A stretch of 64,000 nt of DNA from Coneutiohabitans sp964457925 (lineage in GTDB: Bacteria > Zhuqueibacterota > Zhuqueibacteria > Zhuqueibacterales > Zhuqueibacteraceae). Made by a program: the position numbers and the translations under genes. Positions 17,318-26,608 of this stretch are shown here, piece after piece; the stretch's first letter is position 1, and each line of letters starts with the position of its first letter. The stretch spans positions 116,844 through 180,843 of the forward strand of contig CAYWGH010000010.1 in the NCBI GenBank assembly GCA_964457925.1. Reading direction: 5' to 3'. The notes beneath the pieces are model-generated. The model searched no databases. It saw only the letters and a program-made list of their open reading frames with translations, and was not told the DNA's origin.

Positions 17318-19486
17318 TCAAATGCGAAAAATCGCCCGGAATAAAATTTCCAAATCAAGCAACGGGCTGTAATGCGTGACATAATATAAATAATACTTAT
17401 CTTTTTCTTCTTGTGAAAGCGGGATTTTTCGTTTGCGCACTTGCGCCAAGCCGGTAAGGCCGGGCGGCAGATCGATTTCTTTGGAACGCCCGGATTCTCC
17501 CGCTTCTTCGAAAATTTCGCGGCCAACCCAGGTGAGACGGCCGCGCAAAATTTCCCATAGCCACGGCCAGCGATCGAGTCGCCCGCCGCCTTTCAAATGC
17601 CACAATTTGAACGGCGGGCGCTGCGGCAACTGGAGCGGGAGAGACTCGAATCGCCGCACGAACACCAAGCGCAACAAAAAAAACGGCGCGGTGAGAATCA
17701 ACAAAACTGCCGCCAAGATCACATCGAACACCCGCTTGCTCAAGCGCGGCAACGGTTCGAGCAAACGATTTTCAATCTCAACCAACGGCACGTCGGCAAT
17801 GGCGTCGATGCCGGATTTGCCGATGATCACATCAAGATGGCTGGGCGCGAGTTTGAAGCTGATCGGTTGCTTGCGCGGCCGCGACATGACGCGAATGATG
17901 CGATCAAACGGCACGCGCTGGGTGGAAAAAATCACCTGCTGAATGCGATGCGCGGAGGGCGATTGCAGCAGCTCTTCCAACTCGTCGAGCGAAGCAATGA
18001 CCGGCAAGCCGGCAAAACTTTGACCGATTTGTTCCGGGGTGAGGCTCACGAGGCCGATCAATTCATAGCTGCCCTCGATGTTGAGCTTGAGGCGTTCGAC
18101 CAGTGGGCCATCGGAAACGAAATCGCCGACAATGATCGTGCGCGCGCCCAGCAGCGTGCGGCCAAGAGTGCCGGTGTAGCTGCCAATGCCGACATGATAC
18201 AACACTTTCACGAGCAAACGCCAGCCCGACAGCAACAAGAGATTGAGGCCGCCGGCGATCAACACCACCTGGCGTGAAAACGCGTATTGGTTGAAAAAAT
18301 AAGTCAAGCTTGCATTAATGAGAAAGCCCGTCGAAGCCGCCAAAAAGGCTTGATACGAAGAAAAACGGCTGCGCTGAAAACAACCGAACAGCGCCAGGCA
18401 AATCAACCAAACCAGCGAATAAACGACATCGACGATAACATACTTTGACAGCACGGCGCTGTGTTCGAACCGCAGCCAAATTGCCACGCCGAGATTGATT
18501 TGCATTAACAGCAAGTCGAGGAACGGCACGGAGAGCTTGTCAAAGGCGGATTGTGCGAAGGCAACGGTGGCCCGCACCCAGATGGCGACATGCAGCAGCC
18601 AATACGAAACCACAAACATGCGCCGGCGAAAATGCTTGCGCACAAACAGCCCCATCGCCTGATAAAACACGCGCAGGCTGTCAATGCTGCTGCGCTTCGA
18701 ACTCTCGCCTTTGAAATGAACGATCTGCGTGCCGGGGAAATAGTGAATGCGCCAACCGGCGGCGCGGAAACGAAAACACCAATCGAGATCCTCGCCGTAC
18801 ATGAAAAAATCTTCATCGAGCAAACCCACTTGCGCCACGGCCTCGCGGCGCGCCACCATGAAGGAGCCGGAAATCGCCTCGACTTCGCAGGCTTCATCTT
18901 CGGGCATATAGGTCAGGTTATAACGCCCGAACCAGCGGCTGCGCGGGAACAGCGCGCTCAATCCGGAGAGTTTGGTGAATGCGACCCACGGCGTCGGGAA
19001 ACTGCGGCGGCAGGCGAGTTGTAGCGTGCCGTCGGGATTCAATACTTTGCAGCCGACCATGCCCGCATCCGGATGCGTTTGCATAAATGCGCGAATCGCG
19101 GTGAAGGTATCCTCCTGTACAACGGTATCAGGATTAAGCAAAACCAGCAAACGGCCGCGGCAACGCTTGAGCGCCAGATTGTTGGCCGCGGCAAAACCGA
19201 GATTGACACGGTTCTCGATCAACAAGCATTCGGGAAACTGCGCGCGCACCATGTCAGCCGAGCCGTCATCCGAGGCGTTATCAACCACAAAAACTTCCGC
19301 CGGCATTCCGGCCAGCGCTTTGCGCAAAGAAAGCAGCGCCTGCCGCAAAAATTCCCGCACATTGTAGCTAACCAAAATAACGGAAATTTCGCACAATTCC
19401 TCCACGTCGGGAAGCGGATTCTCAGTTGAAGCCATGATGTCGCGCGGGCGGGCGGAATCCTTCGTCAGTGGAAGAGGATTAGGCAT
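17318..19486 (-). CDS. Glycosyltransferase 2 fused to a polyprenyl-phosphate sugar transferase
   Basis: A 722-residue two-enzyme fusion. Residues about 30-290 are a GT2 rhamnosyltransferase-like domain (ISVILVSYNVREFLRQAL, VVDNASDDGSADMV, LLNPDTVV, DEDFFMYGEDLDWCFR). Then come several transmembrane helices (about 320-450), a Rossmann-like CoA_binding_3 segment (TIIVGDFVSDGPLVERLK) and a C-terminal bacterial sugar transferase domain (about 585-722; SKRVFDVILAAVLLILTAPF, DLPPGLTGLAQV, YSPLLDLEILFRAIF). The C-terminal domain belongs to the WbaP/PssA group, which loads a sugar phosphate onto undecaprenyl phosphate. Fusion of initiation and chain-extension domains suggests ordered start of a surface glycan. 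The neighbours (GT2, RmlD) support this. Confidence 0.85.
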   Translation of the reverse strand: MPNPLPLTKDSARPRDIMASTENPLPDVEELCEISVILVSYNVREFLRQALLSLRKALAGMPAEVFVVDNASDDGSADMVRAQFPECLLIENRVNLGFAAANNLALKRCRGRLLVLLNPDTVVQEDTFTAIRAFMQTHPDAGMVGCKVLNPDGTLQLACRRSFPTPWVAFTKLSGLSALFPRSRWFGRYNLTYMPEDEACEVEAISGSFMVARREAVAQVGLLDEDFFMYGEDLDWCFRFRAAGWRIHYFPGTQIVHFKGESSKRSSIDSLRVFYQAMGLFVRKHFRRRMFVVSYWLLHVAIWVRATVAFAQSAFDKLSVPFLDLLLMQINLGVAIWLRFEHSAVLSKYVIVDVVYSLVWLICLALFGCFQRSRFSSYQAFLAASTGFLINASLTYFFNQYAFSRQVVLIAGGLNLLLLSGWRLLVKVLYHVGIGSYTGTLGRTLLGARTIIVGDFVSDGPLVERLKLNIEGSYELIGLVSLTPEQIGQSFAGLPVIASLDELEELLQSPSAHRIQQVIFSTQRVPFDRIIRVMSRPRKQPISFKLAPSHLDVIIGKSGIDAIADVPLVEIENRLLEPLPRLSKRVFDVILAAVLLILTAPFFLLRLVFVRRFESLPLQLPQRPPFKLWHLKGGGRLDRWPWLWEILRGRLTWVGREIFEEAGESGRSKEIDLPPGLTGLAQVRKRKIPLSQEEKDKYYLYYVTHYSPLLDLEILFRAIFRI

Positions 19487-19666
19487 GATTACTTCTGTTA
19501 GAATTGCAGGTAATTGATCAGGCCTTCAGAGACGCGCCAGCCTCGCCCGTGTGCATGCTCACGCCGCGAGAACCGGCCAACCAAAACGTTGTGTTTACCA
19601 AATTCAACAATCATCTCGCGTTTCATGCGAAACCAACATCGCCTCTTTGCCTCGGCGCGCTTGCGC

Positions 19667-20461
19667 TCAATCGTCAAGCCGCCCCAGCCAATCTCGAATT
19701 TTGAGATGCCACACCATGCGCGCCGCCTCATACTGAATTTTGCGGGACATTTTTGATTTTCCCGCCAGCCGCTCGGTGAACACGATCGGAATTTCGCAGA
19801 TGCGAAAGCCCTTGCGCCAGGCTTTGTAATGCAGCTCGATTTGAAAGGCATAACCGTTGGAGGCAATATGATCGAGCGTGATGGCTTCGAGCACGCGGCG
19901 ATGAAAGCATTTGAAGCCGCTGGTGCAATCCCGGATGGGCATGCGGGTGATCAAGCGCGTATAATAATTGGCAAACAAGCTGAGCAGCAGGCGCGACAGG
20001 GGCCAGTTCGTGACATTAACGCCGGTGAGGTAGCGCGAACCGATAACAAGATCATATTCATGGCTTTTGCTGAGAAAACGCGGCAGGTCTTCGGGATTGT
20101 GAGAGAGATCGGCATCCATTTCAAAAATCAAATCAAAGCCGTTTCGCAAAGCGAATTTGAAGCCGGCAACATAAGCCGTGCCGAGTCCCATTTTCTTTTC
20201 ACGCGGCAAGAGATGCAGCCGCGGTTCGGTCGCGCTGCGCTGTGCGACCAGGGCGGCGGTGCCATCCGGTGAATTGTCATCGACGATCAACACGTGCAGG
20301 GTCGGAATATTCAAACCAAAAAGACGATCCAAAAGCATATTGATGTTCCCCGCTTCGTTAAACGTGGGAACCACGACCAACACGTGCTTTTCGGCTACGG
20401 CAGCCAGGTAATCCTCCTCCGCTTTGTCGTCATTCGTTTGCCATACTTGTTGATATCGCAT
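19667..20461 (-). CDS. Dolichol-phosphate-mannose-synthase-like GT2 glycosyltransferase
   Basis: About 264 residues. The GT2 fold is visible from LVVVPTFNEAGNINMLLDRL through VLIVDDNSPDGTA, FEMDADLSHNPEDLPRFL (DXD motif), IGSRYLTGV and CTSGFKCFHRRVLE. These match polyprenol monophosphomannose synthases (Dpm1/Ppm1), which transfer a sugar from a nucleotide donor to polyprenyl phosphate at the inner membrane. It lacks the C-terminal membrane helices of larger homologues. The start at 20461 is supported by AAGGAG ten bases upstream. It lies in the same-strand polysaccharide block. Spacer 19487-19666 shows nothing recognisable. Confidence 0.88.
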   Translation of the reverse strand: MRYQQVWQTNDDKAEEDYLAAVAEKHVLVVVPTFNEAGNINMLLDRLFGLNIPTLHVLIVDDNSPDGTAALVAQRSATEPRLHLLPREKKMGLGTAYVAGFKFALRNGFDLIFEMDADLSHNPEDLPRFLSKSHEYDLVIGSRYLTGVNVTNWPLSRLLLSLFANYYTRLITRMPIRDCTSGFKCFHRRVLEAITLDHIASNGYAFQIELHYKAWRKGFRICEIPIVFTERLAGKSKMSRKIQYEAARMVWHLKIRDWLGRLDD

Positions 20462-20545
20462 GTCAAGCTCACTCCTTGCCACGCGCAATCCAATTGAGGG
20501 GTATTATGGGCGAGGGCCCGTTTCGTGCGAGGCCGCGTGCTTGCC

Positions 20546-21457
20546 TCAAGAATGTTGGGCAAGCTCCGCTTTGAATTTTTGCAATCCCTCGACCACGTTT
20601 GACATGGAAACGCCCAACTCGTTCACGGCTTTTGTAATATCGAAACCCGAATTCGTCGGACGTAATGCCTGTTGTGCGAGATCGGCGGTGCGAATCGGCG
20701 TGATCAGTTTTTTGTTGAGATGAAAAACCTCCGCGATCTGCAACGCAAAGTTGTAGCGATCGATGATCTCCGCGCCGCTGAGATGAAAAATGCCGGTTTG
20801 ACCCGATTCTGCCAGCTTGCGCAACGCCCTCGCCAATTCGCTGGCAAGCGTGGGATTGCCGAATTGATCCGTGACAATGCGCACCGGATTACCGGTTTGC
20901 AGTTGTTTGATGAGCCAGGTCACAAAGTTCGGCCGCACCTTGACGCCGTGGCCGTACAACACCATGGTGCGCGCAATCGCATAATTCGCGCCGCTGCCGA
21001 TCACGGCGTTCTCGCCGGCGAGTTTGGCGCGGCCATAAAACCCGAGCGGATTGGGGCGTTGGTCTTCGCGATACGGCCCGCTCGCGCCGTCGAATACATA
21101 ATCGGTGCTAACGTGAATCAAGCGCGCGCCGATTTGCGCGGCGGCTTCCGCGAGATAACCGACGGCCGTGGCGTTCACCTGCCAGCATTCCTCGCGCTGC
21201 GCTTCACTGCCGTCCACATTGGTAAAAGCGGCGGCGTTGATAATATAGTTCGGAACAAAATCCTTCACCAGCTTCACGGCCTCCGCCCGCCTGGTGATGT
21301 CACAAGCCCGGTAGCTGATCTCCGGTTGCGCCAGAACAAAGGCGGCGTTGCGACCGCTCGCCACGCGATCATAGTCCGATTCAAACGCATGCAAAAGATT
21401 CTGGCCGAGCAAACCGTTCGCGCCCATGATTAACACTTTTTTGCGCATCAATTTCAT
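20546..21457 (-). CDS. rmlD: dTDP-4-dehydrorhamnose reductase
   Basis: About 303 residues of an extended SDR with the RmlD pattern: LIMGANGLLGQNLLHAF (NAD(P)-binding glycine motif), IINAAAFTNVDGSEAQREEC, HVSTDYVFDGASGPYREDQ, YGRAKLAGENAV (Tyr/Lys catalytic pair) and GIFHLSGAEIIDRYNFAL. RmlD makes the last step of dTDP-L-rhamnose synthesis in the cytoplasm. The start at 21457 follows an AAGGA site; a nearby second Met three codons later is possible. The neighbouring GT2 fusion is rhamnosyltransferase-like, so rhamnose in a surface glycan is likely. rmlABC are not in this window. Confidence 0.88.
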   Translation of the reverse strand: MKLMRKKVLIMGANGLLGQNLLHAFESDYDRVASGRNAAFVLAQPEISYRACDITRRAEAVKLVKDFVPNYIINAAAFTNVDGSEAQREECWQVNATAVGYLAEAAAQIGARLIHVSTDYVFDGASGPYREDQRPNPLGFYGRAKLAGENAVIGSGANYAIARTMVLYGHGVKVRPNFVTWLIKQLQTGNPVRIVTDQFGNPTLASELARALRKLAESGQTGIFHLSGAEIIDRYNFALQIAEVFHLNKKLITPIRTADLAQQALRPTNSGFDITKAVNELGVSMSNVVEGLQKFKAELAQHS

Positions 21458-21550
21458 GAGAAAACAATCCTTCATTTTTTTATTCGCGTCGTCCTGCTCG
21501 CGGCTCACCAGATACAAAGACATATGCCGTGCGCGAGAAGAAGCGGTCGC

Positions 21551-22492
21551 TTAATCCGTTAAATACGGCTTCACATGAGATTCAAACAATTCCGGGGTCA
21601 ATGATCCCATAAACGTTGTGTTCAAACCGGCAACACGATTGGCAAAGCGCGTGGCCGCCGGCACATCTTCGTGCCGGAGAAAATGCAACAAAAAAGCAGC
21701 GCCGAAGGCATCGCCGCAGCCGATAATGTCAACCGCCTGCCGCGGGCGCATCGGTGAAACATATTCATGATAGACGCTGCCGCTGCGGCGATAACAAACC
21801 AGCGATCCCCGGCTGCCGAGCGTGATGTGACACACACGCGGCCCCTGCGCAACAAGCCGCCGGCCGAATGCCAGCAAATCCGCATCGCTGACTCCCCCCT
21901 CATGCCCGTTTAACGTTGCCGCTTCCCTTTCGTTCACCTGCAAAATATCACAGGTATTCACCCACGCCTGCCAGTCGGGAACGTGACGATAATAACGCCG
22001 GCCCTCCGCATCAATGCCGAGCGCGAGCGAGTGCACGTCAAGCGCGACCAGCGCAGAGGGTAAACGCGCTTTGAGTTGTTGCATGGCCGGCAATTCGATG
22101 TCCTCCCCGGAAATCAGATTCACCAATACCGCAGCGAGACCATCAACCGCTGCCATCTGCTCGCGCCGAATCGGCGGCATGGGCGGCGAGGTAATTTCGT
22201 CGCGCGTTTCTGCCGCTTGATAAATCAGCGTGACCTTTGTGTTCGGCTCGGGCAGGGAACGCATGAGATCGAACTGCACCTGTGGCCCAAAGCGCGCCAG
22301 CGCCCTCTCCACGGCCTCACGAAAGTCCTCGCCGATATGGCAAAATGGTTTGATGACAAAATCGGTTTCGGCCAGGCTGGCGAGATAAGCGCAGACATGA
22401 TAAAGCCCCCCGATGCTTTGCACCTCGCGCCTGTCGAGTGTGATAATTGTATCTCGAATGAATGTTCCAATCACGCCGATTTGTTTGCTCAT
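21551..22492 (-). CDS. PfkB-family carbohydrate kinase
   Basis: About 313 residues. The N-terminus IGVIGTFIRDTIITLDRREV and the glycine pair SIGGLYHVCAYLA match the substrate-binding start of ribokinase-like kinases, and the C-terminal anion-hole motif reads DIIGCGDAFGAAFL with the catalytic Asp. It phosphorylates a sugar or nucleoside with ATP in the cytoplasm; family members range from ribokinase to fructokinase and ADP-heptose synthase-like kinases. The substrate is not clear, and the neighbouring RmlD gene suggests sugar metabolism for cell-surface glycans. Confidence 0.85.
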   Translation of the reverse strand: MSKQIGVIGTFIRDTIITLDRREVQSIGGLYHVCAYLASLAETDFVIKPFCHIGEDFREAVERALARFGPQVQFDLMRSLPEPNTKVTLIYQAAETRDEITSPPMPPIRREQMAAVDGLAAVLVNLISGEDIELPAMQQLKARLPSALVALDVHSLALGIDAEGRRYYRHVPDWQAWVNTCDILQVNEREAATLNGHEGGVSDADLLAFGRRLVAQGPRVCHITLGSRGSLVCYRRSGSVYHEYVSPMRPRQAVDIIGCGDAFGAAFLLHFLRHEDVPAATRFANRVAGLNTTFMGSLTPELFESHVKPYLTD

Positions 22493-22734
22493 ATCCCTCA
22501 GCAGTTGCAATGACGCCAGAATTTGACGGCGGCAATGTAAGCATTAGGCAATAAAAAGCAAAGATCAAATCTGCCGGAAACATGCCGGTTTGAATTTTCG
22601 TTCGGGCGCTTGCTTCTTCGCCGATTTTGGATTATACTGATGCGCCGGCGCGCGGCAAAGAATCGCCTCGCACGTTTCCGGCGCCGGCATTGTATCATCC
22701 GAGCCTGTCAAAGCAAAATGATGAAAGCCTCTTC

Positions 22735-23139
22735 ATGATCCAAAACACCCTGCCCATCCGTGTACGCTACGCCGACACGGACAAAATGGGCGTGTCGTAT
22801 TACGCCAATTATTTCAAATGGTTCGAAGCCGGCCGCACCGAAATGTTGCGCGATACGGGACTGCCTTACGCTGAAATCGAAAAAGAAGGCGTGGCCCTGC
22901 CCGTCACCGAAGCGCATTGCAAATACCGCAAGCCGGCGCGTTATGATGAACACATTCGCGTGGTGAGCCGACTCAAAGAATTTCCGCGCGCCAGCCTGCG
23001 CATTGATTATGAAGTCTTCAATGAAACCGGGGACTTAATCGCCGAAGGCTACACCATGCATGCGTTTATCAACGCCGCCGGCAGGCCGGTAAAACCGCCG
23101 CGCATTTTCCTGGAAACACTGCGCCGTTTCTTTCCCTAA
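22735..23139 (+). CDS. Acyl-CoA thioesterase, YbgC/FadM type (4HBT)
   Basis: A 134-residue hot-dog-fold protein starting MIQNTLPIRVRYADTDKMGV. The segment YADTDKMGVSYYANYFKWFE carries the 4-hydroxybenzoyl-CoA thioesterase-type active-site Asp, followed by EMLRDTGLPY and the C-terminal ISPRL-like strands. The usual length of the family is 130-150. YbgC-like members hydrolyse short acyl-CoA or acyl-ACP esters and are often linked to the Tol-Pal system, but no tol genes are present here. The upstream open frame (from 22627) lacks a better start. Confidence 0.88.
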   Translation: MIQNTLPIRVRYADTDKMGVSYYANYFKWFEAGRTEMLRDTGLPYAEIEKEGVALPVTEAHCKYRKPARYDEHIRVVSRLKEFPRASLRIDYEVFNETGDLIAEGYTMHAFINAAGRPVKPPRIFLETLRRFFP

Positions 23140-23237
23140 GATACCCAGCGAGGACAATACTCGCTTCTCTGTACACCTGTTGCGATCAAATCAACCTCGC
23201 GTATGCTTGAATTTTTGTCAACCTCAGAGTAGGTACC

Positions 23238-24269
23238 ATGACCAAACACATTCGCAAACCCGGCGTTTTGGTGACCGGCGCCAACGGAGAGATGGGCCAC
23301 GGCCTGATCGCGCGCCTCGCCGAAACCGGCTCGCATCACCTCATTGCGCTCGACGTTCACCCGCTCGATGAAAGTTTGCGGCGCCTGTGCAGCGCTGCGA
23401 TTGTCGGAGACATTCTTGAACACCGTTTGCTCGAACGCATGCAAAGCGAGTATGAGATTCATTGCGTTTACCATCTTGCTGCGCTGCTTTCCACGCGCGC
23501 CGAGTTTACGCCCGAAGCGGCGCATCGCGTGAACGTTGAAGGCACACTCAATCTGCTCAAGCTCGCCATCGAGCAATCGCGTTGGCACGGCCAGGTGGTC
23601 AAATTCATGTTTCCCAGTTCGATTGCGGTATACGGCCTGCCCAATGTTGCGACCAAAAAAGCCGCCGGCAAAGTCAAAGAAAACGACTGGACGTTTCCGA
23701 CGACGATGTACGGTTGCAACAAGCTTTATTGCGAACATCTGGGCCGCTACTATTGCAACCATTACCGCCAGCTTGCGGCAGACCCGCTGACCGGGGGCAT
23801 AGATTTTCGTGCGCTGCGTTTTCCGGGATTGATCAGCGCCCTCACCATACCGAGCGGCGGCACCAGCGATTATGCGCCGGAAATGCTGCACGCTGCCGCG
23901 CAAAATAAAAGCTACTCGTGCTTCGTGCGCGCGGATGTGCGCATCCCCTTTATGGCCATGCCCGATGCGATTCACGCCCTGCTTCGATTGGAGGCGGCGC
24001 CGCGCGAAAAACTCACGCAAACGGTTTACAACATCGGCAGCTTCAGCCCCAGCGCGGGAGAAATTTACCGCCGCGTGTTGCGCGAATTTCCAAAAGCCGA
24101 GATCAAATTCTCGCCCGATGACAAGCGCCAGGCCATCGTCGATTCCTGGCCTGAAGACGTTGATGATTCCGCCGCCCGGCGGGATTGGGGTTGGGCGCCG
24201 GAATACGACGAGGAACGCGCCTTCGGCCAATATTTGATTCCCGGCATTAAGCAGCGCTATCGCGCTTGA
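23238..24269 (+). CDS. NAD-dependent epimerase/dehydratase, L-threonine-3-dehydrogenase-like SDR
   Basis: A 343-residue extended SDR. The NAD motif is VLVTGANGEMGHGLIARL; further marks are HLAALLSTRAEFTPE, PSSIAVYGLP, MYGCNKLYCEHLGRYY (Tyr-x-x-x-Lys), FRALRFPGLISA and the C-terminal run SGGTSDYAPEMLHAA and FMAMPDAIHALL. The last segments match bacterial L-threonine 3-dehydrogenases of the SDR type, which oxidise threonine to 2-amino-3-ketobutyrate. Other GalE-like epimerases cannot be excluded. A Met-rich alternative start is not needed; the ATG at 23238 begins the family N-terminus. Confidence 0.8.
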   Translation: MTKHIRKPGVLVTGANGEMGHGLIARLAETGSHHLIALDVHPLDESLRRLCSAAIVGDILEHRLLERMQSEYEIHCVYHLAALLSTRAEFTPEAAHRVNVEGTLNLLKLAIEQSRWHGQVVKFMFPSSIAVYGLPNVATKKAAGKVKENDWTFPTTMYGCNKLYCEHLGRYYCNHYRQLAADPLTGGIDFRALRFPGLISALTIPSGGTSDYAPEMLHAAAQNKSYSCFVRADVRIPFMAMPDAIHALLRLEAAPREKLTQTVYNIGSFSPSAGEIYRRVLREFPKAEIKFSPDDKRQAIVDSWPEDVDDSAARRDWGWAPEYDEERAFGQYLIPGIKQRYRA

Positions 24270-24574
24270 CATTCATTCGAATTGTGTTAACTTTTTGTCG
24301 CCGTCAAAGCGCAGGAGGAACCGCGCACACCTCGTGATGAGGGAGAGATGCGATCAACAGGAAGGCAAGGGTGAGCTTATGTTGCGATGATTTGTACTTT
24401 CTGCCAATATGCCCTTGTCTTGGTAATTCCTTCCTCAGTCGTTATCCCGTCTTTTTCTCAACAAGGCATATTTTCCATGATCTTTGCAAGCAGGTAACTA
24501 TTCTAGGCCGCAACGTGTGCGGCAACATTTTCGATCATTTTTTTCTAATCCATCTTTTTTAAGGAGAGTGCTCC
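24270..24574. other. Intergenic region before the OmpA lipoprotein gene
   Basis: A 305-base spacer. It contains a TTGACA hexamer at about 24266 and an imperfect hairpin GCCGCAACGTGTGCGGC near 24509. A promoter for the OmpA gene is likely somewhere here, but I see no convincing -35/-10 pair next to a start. The strong AAGGAG ribosome site belongs to the next gene. Confidence 0.3.
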
Positions 24575-25237
24575 ATGAAAAAACTATTGGTTGTCGTTCT
24601 GAGCGCGGCTGTCTTGACGATGGGACTCGGCTGCGGTTGGAGCAAGAAGGCGCAATATGGCACCGCGGGCGCGGCGGGCGGCGCCGTTGTAGGCGGCGCC
24701 GTCGGTAAGGCGGCGGGCAATACCGTCCTCGGCGCGATTTTGGGCGCGGCCATCGGCGGAGCTGCCGGTCTTTACATCGGCAATTACATGGACAAGCAAG
24801 CCGCCGAGATCAAACAAGACATTGCGGGCGCCCGGGTCGAACGGGTGGGCGAGGGCATTCGCATCACTTTTGATTCCGGCATTTTGTTCGACGTGAACAA
24901 GGCCGAGCTTAAGCCGATCAGCAAAGAGAATATCAGCAAGCTGGCGGCGATTCTGCAGAAATATCCTGACACCAACATTCTGCTCGAAGGCCATACCGAC
25001 GCCACCGGCACCGACGAACACAATCTCGAGCTTTCGCGCGCGCGGTCGCAAGCGGTCGCCAATTTCCTGGCTTCGCTGCAAGTCAGCGCCACGCGTTTCA
25101 CCATCATGGGTTATGGCGAAGCGCAACCCATTGCCGACAATGAAACCGAGGCCGGGCGCGCGCAAAATCGCCGGGTGGAAATCGCCATCATGGCCAACGA
25201 CAAGCTGAAAAAAGCGGCGCAAGCAAACGCGGGCTAA
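24575..25237 (+). CDS. OmpA-family lipoprotein with glycine-zipper domain
   Basis: A 220-residue protein. The signal peptide ends in MGLGCG with a probable lipid-acceptor Cys at residue 20. A glycine-zipper membrane segment follows (GAAGGAVVGGAVGKAAG..GAILGAAIGGAAG, about 30-70), then an OmpA/MotB peptidoglycan-binding domain (about 98-205): FDVNKAELKP, LLEGHTDATGTDEHNLELSR, GYGEAQPIADN and NRRVEI. This matches YiaD/Pal-like anchors that tie the outer membrane to the cell wall. A strong AAGGAGAG site precedes the ATG. The zipper may insert into the outer membrane as in Pcp/SlyB-type proteins. Confidence 0.92.
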   Translation: MKKLLVVVLSAAVLTMGLGCGWSKKAQYGTAGAAGGAVVGGAVGKAAGNTVLGAILGAAIGGAAGLYIGNYMDKQAAEIKQDIAGARVERVGEGIRITFDSGILFDVNKAELKPISKENISKLAAILQKYPDTNILLEGHTDATGTDEHNLELSRARSQAVANFLASLQVSATRFTIMGYGEAQPIADNETEAGRAQNRRVEIAIMANDKLKKAAQANAG

Positions 25238-25366
25238 ACACGCTTTGGCCGGTTGCGCGCAACCGATGATTCATTTCACAGAATGACATTGTGTACATTC
25301 CAGGAAATGATAATGAGGATTTTGCCAAGCTTTTCTTTTGGTCGCGCAACCGCCGCCGGAGTATGA

Positions 25367-25488
25367 GGAACGAGAGTTCGCAGAAAGCCTGAGGCATTTT
25401 GACGATGAAGCGTTGATCGTTCAAATGCCGGGAGACAACAAATGCTCTGAGAAATCTTTTTCATTCAAAACTCTGCGAACTCCGTTCC
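25367..25488. repeat. Nested inverted repeats in the spacer before the zinc-peptidase gene
   Basis: Outer arms GGAACGAGAGTTCGCAGA (25367-25384) and TCTGCGAACTCCGTTCC (25472-25488) pair with one mismatch or bulge. Inside them, GGCATTTTGACGAT (25393-25406) and ATCGTTCAAATGCC (25417-25430) form a second hairpin. The spacer 25238-25642 holds nothing else I can recognise. Confidence 0.65.
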
Positions 25489-25642
25489 TTGGCATCTAAG
25501 AGAATTTGATTCCAATTTAGCCGGACCGATTTCCGGTTGATTTACAGGCCGGCGACGCCTATTCCCGGTCGCTGTTTTTTAAATCAAATTCCTGGCGATA
25601 TCCTCGCCGCTTCAAAGATTATCTCATTTTCAGGAGTAGCTT

Positions 25643-26503
25643 ATGCGTTGGCAAATGGGCCGGCGTAGTGAAAATGTCGAAGATCGGCGCGGCGCCGGCG
25701 GTGGCATGATGCCGGGCCGCATGAAATTGGGTTGCGGCACGGTCGTGTTGGTGCTCATCATTTCTTTCTTGTTCGGCCAAAATCCCTTGCAGTTGCTCAG
25801 CTTGTTGAGCGGGGGCGGCGGAAGCATGTCGCTGCCGCAAAACTATCAACCCACGGCCGAGGAAAATCAGGCCGCGGATTTTGTCTCCGTCATGCTTGGC
25901 GACATGGAAGACACCTGGCCGTCGTTGCTGCGCCCGATGGGCGTGCCCTATGTGCCGCCGAAACTGGTGTTGTTCTCCGACATGGTGGAATCCGCCTGCG
26001 GCTATGGCTCTGCCGCTTCTGGACCTTTTTATTGTCCGCCTGATCAAAAGATATATATTGATTTGAGCTTTTTCAACGAACTGCACCGCCTGGGCGCGCC
26101 CGGCGACTTCGCGCAAGCTTATGTCATCGCGCATGAAGTCGGCCATCACGTGCAAAACTTGCTGGGCGTTTCCGACAAAGTGCGGCGCTTGCAAAGCCAG
26201 GTCAGTGAAGCCGAAGCCAATGCCCTGTCCGTCATGCTGGAGTTGCAAGCGGATTGCTATGCCGGCGTGTGGGCATATCATGCCAATCAGCAGCGCCAAG
26301 TTTTGGAGCCCGGCGACGTGGAGGAAGGCTTGCGCGCCGCAGCCTCGATCGGCGACGATCGCTTGCTGCGCATGTCCGGCCGCGCGGTGCAACCGGAATC
26401 GTTTACCCATGGCAGCTCTGAGCAACGCGCGCAATGGCTGCGCATCGGCTTGTCCACCGGCGACTGCGATGAGTGTGACACCTTCAATCGCATGAGGCCG
26501 TGA
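25643..26503 (+). CDS. YpfJ-like membrane-anchored zinc metallopeptidase
   Basis: A 286-residue protein with a signal-anchor (about 31-45) and a zincin domain. The catalytic motif HEVGHHVQNLLG (His/Glu/His about 164-168) and the downstream ELQADCYAGVWA match the putative neutral zinc metallopeptidase family (YpfJ/DUF4344-like). Diagnostic sequences are YGSAASGPFYCPPDQKIYI and DVEEGLRAAASIGDD. The gene has an AGGAG site nine bases before the ATG. Substrate and role are not known for the family; the single anchor places the active site in the periplasm. The preceding OmpA lipoprotein gene may share the envelope context. Confidence 0.9.
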   Translation: MRWQMGRRSENVEDRRGAGGGMMPGRMKLGCGTVVLVLIISFLFGQNPLQLLSLLSGGGGSMSLPQNYQPTAEENQAADFVSVMLGDMEDTWPSLLRPMGVPYVPPKLVLFSDMVESACGYGSAASGPFYCPPDQKIYIDLSFFNELHRLGAPGDFAQAYVIAHEVGHHVQNLLGVSDKVRRLQSQVSEAEANALSVMLELQADCYAGVWAYHANQQRQVLEPGDVEEGLRAAASIGDDRLLRMSGRAVQPESFTHGSSEQRAQWLRIGLSTGDCDECDTFNRMRP

Positions 26504-26554
26504 AGCCATGAATTTGCTACATGTGACACCTTTGCAAAAAACAAAGATTTTCTG

Positions 26555-26608
26555 ACCACCAAGTCGCGAAGACAGCAAAAAAAATTGGCGTCTTTCTAGC
26601 TTGGGGGT
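26555..26608. repeat. Degenerate palindrome of the ACCACCAAG type
   Basis: ACCACCAAGTCGCGAAGAC (from 26555) and GCGTCTTTCTAGCTTGGGGG (to 26608) are imperfectly complementary around an A-rich centre. This is the layout of the widespread intergenic hairpin in which ACCACCAAG arms end in CTTGGTGGT. It sits between the zinc-peptidase and GcvT-like genes. Confidence 0.55.

Noticed and set aside
23136..24272. 378-codon open frame on the minus strand
   Set aside because: It lies antisense to the SDR gene, whose NAD-binding and YxxxK motifs are clear.
24266..24300. TTGACA with possible -10 as promoter for the OmpA gene
   Set aside because: The hexamer overlaps the end of the SDR gene and is about 300 bases from the OmpA start; evidence is too weak.
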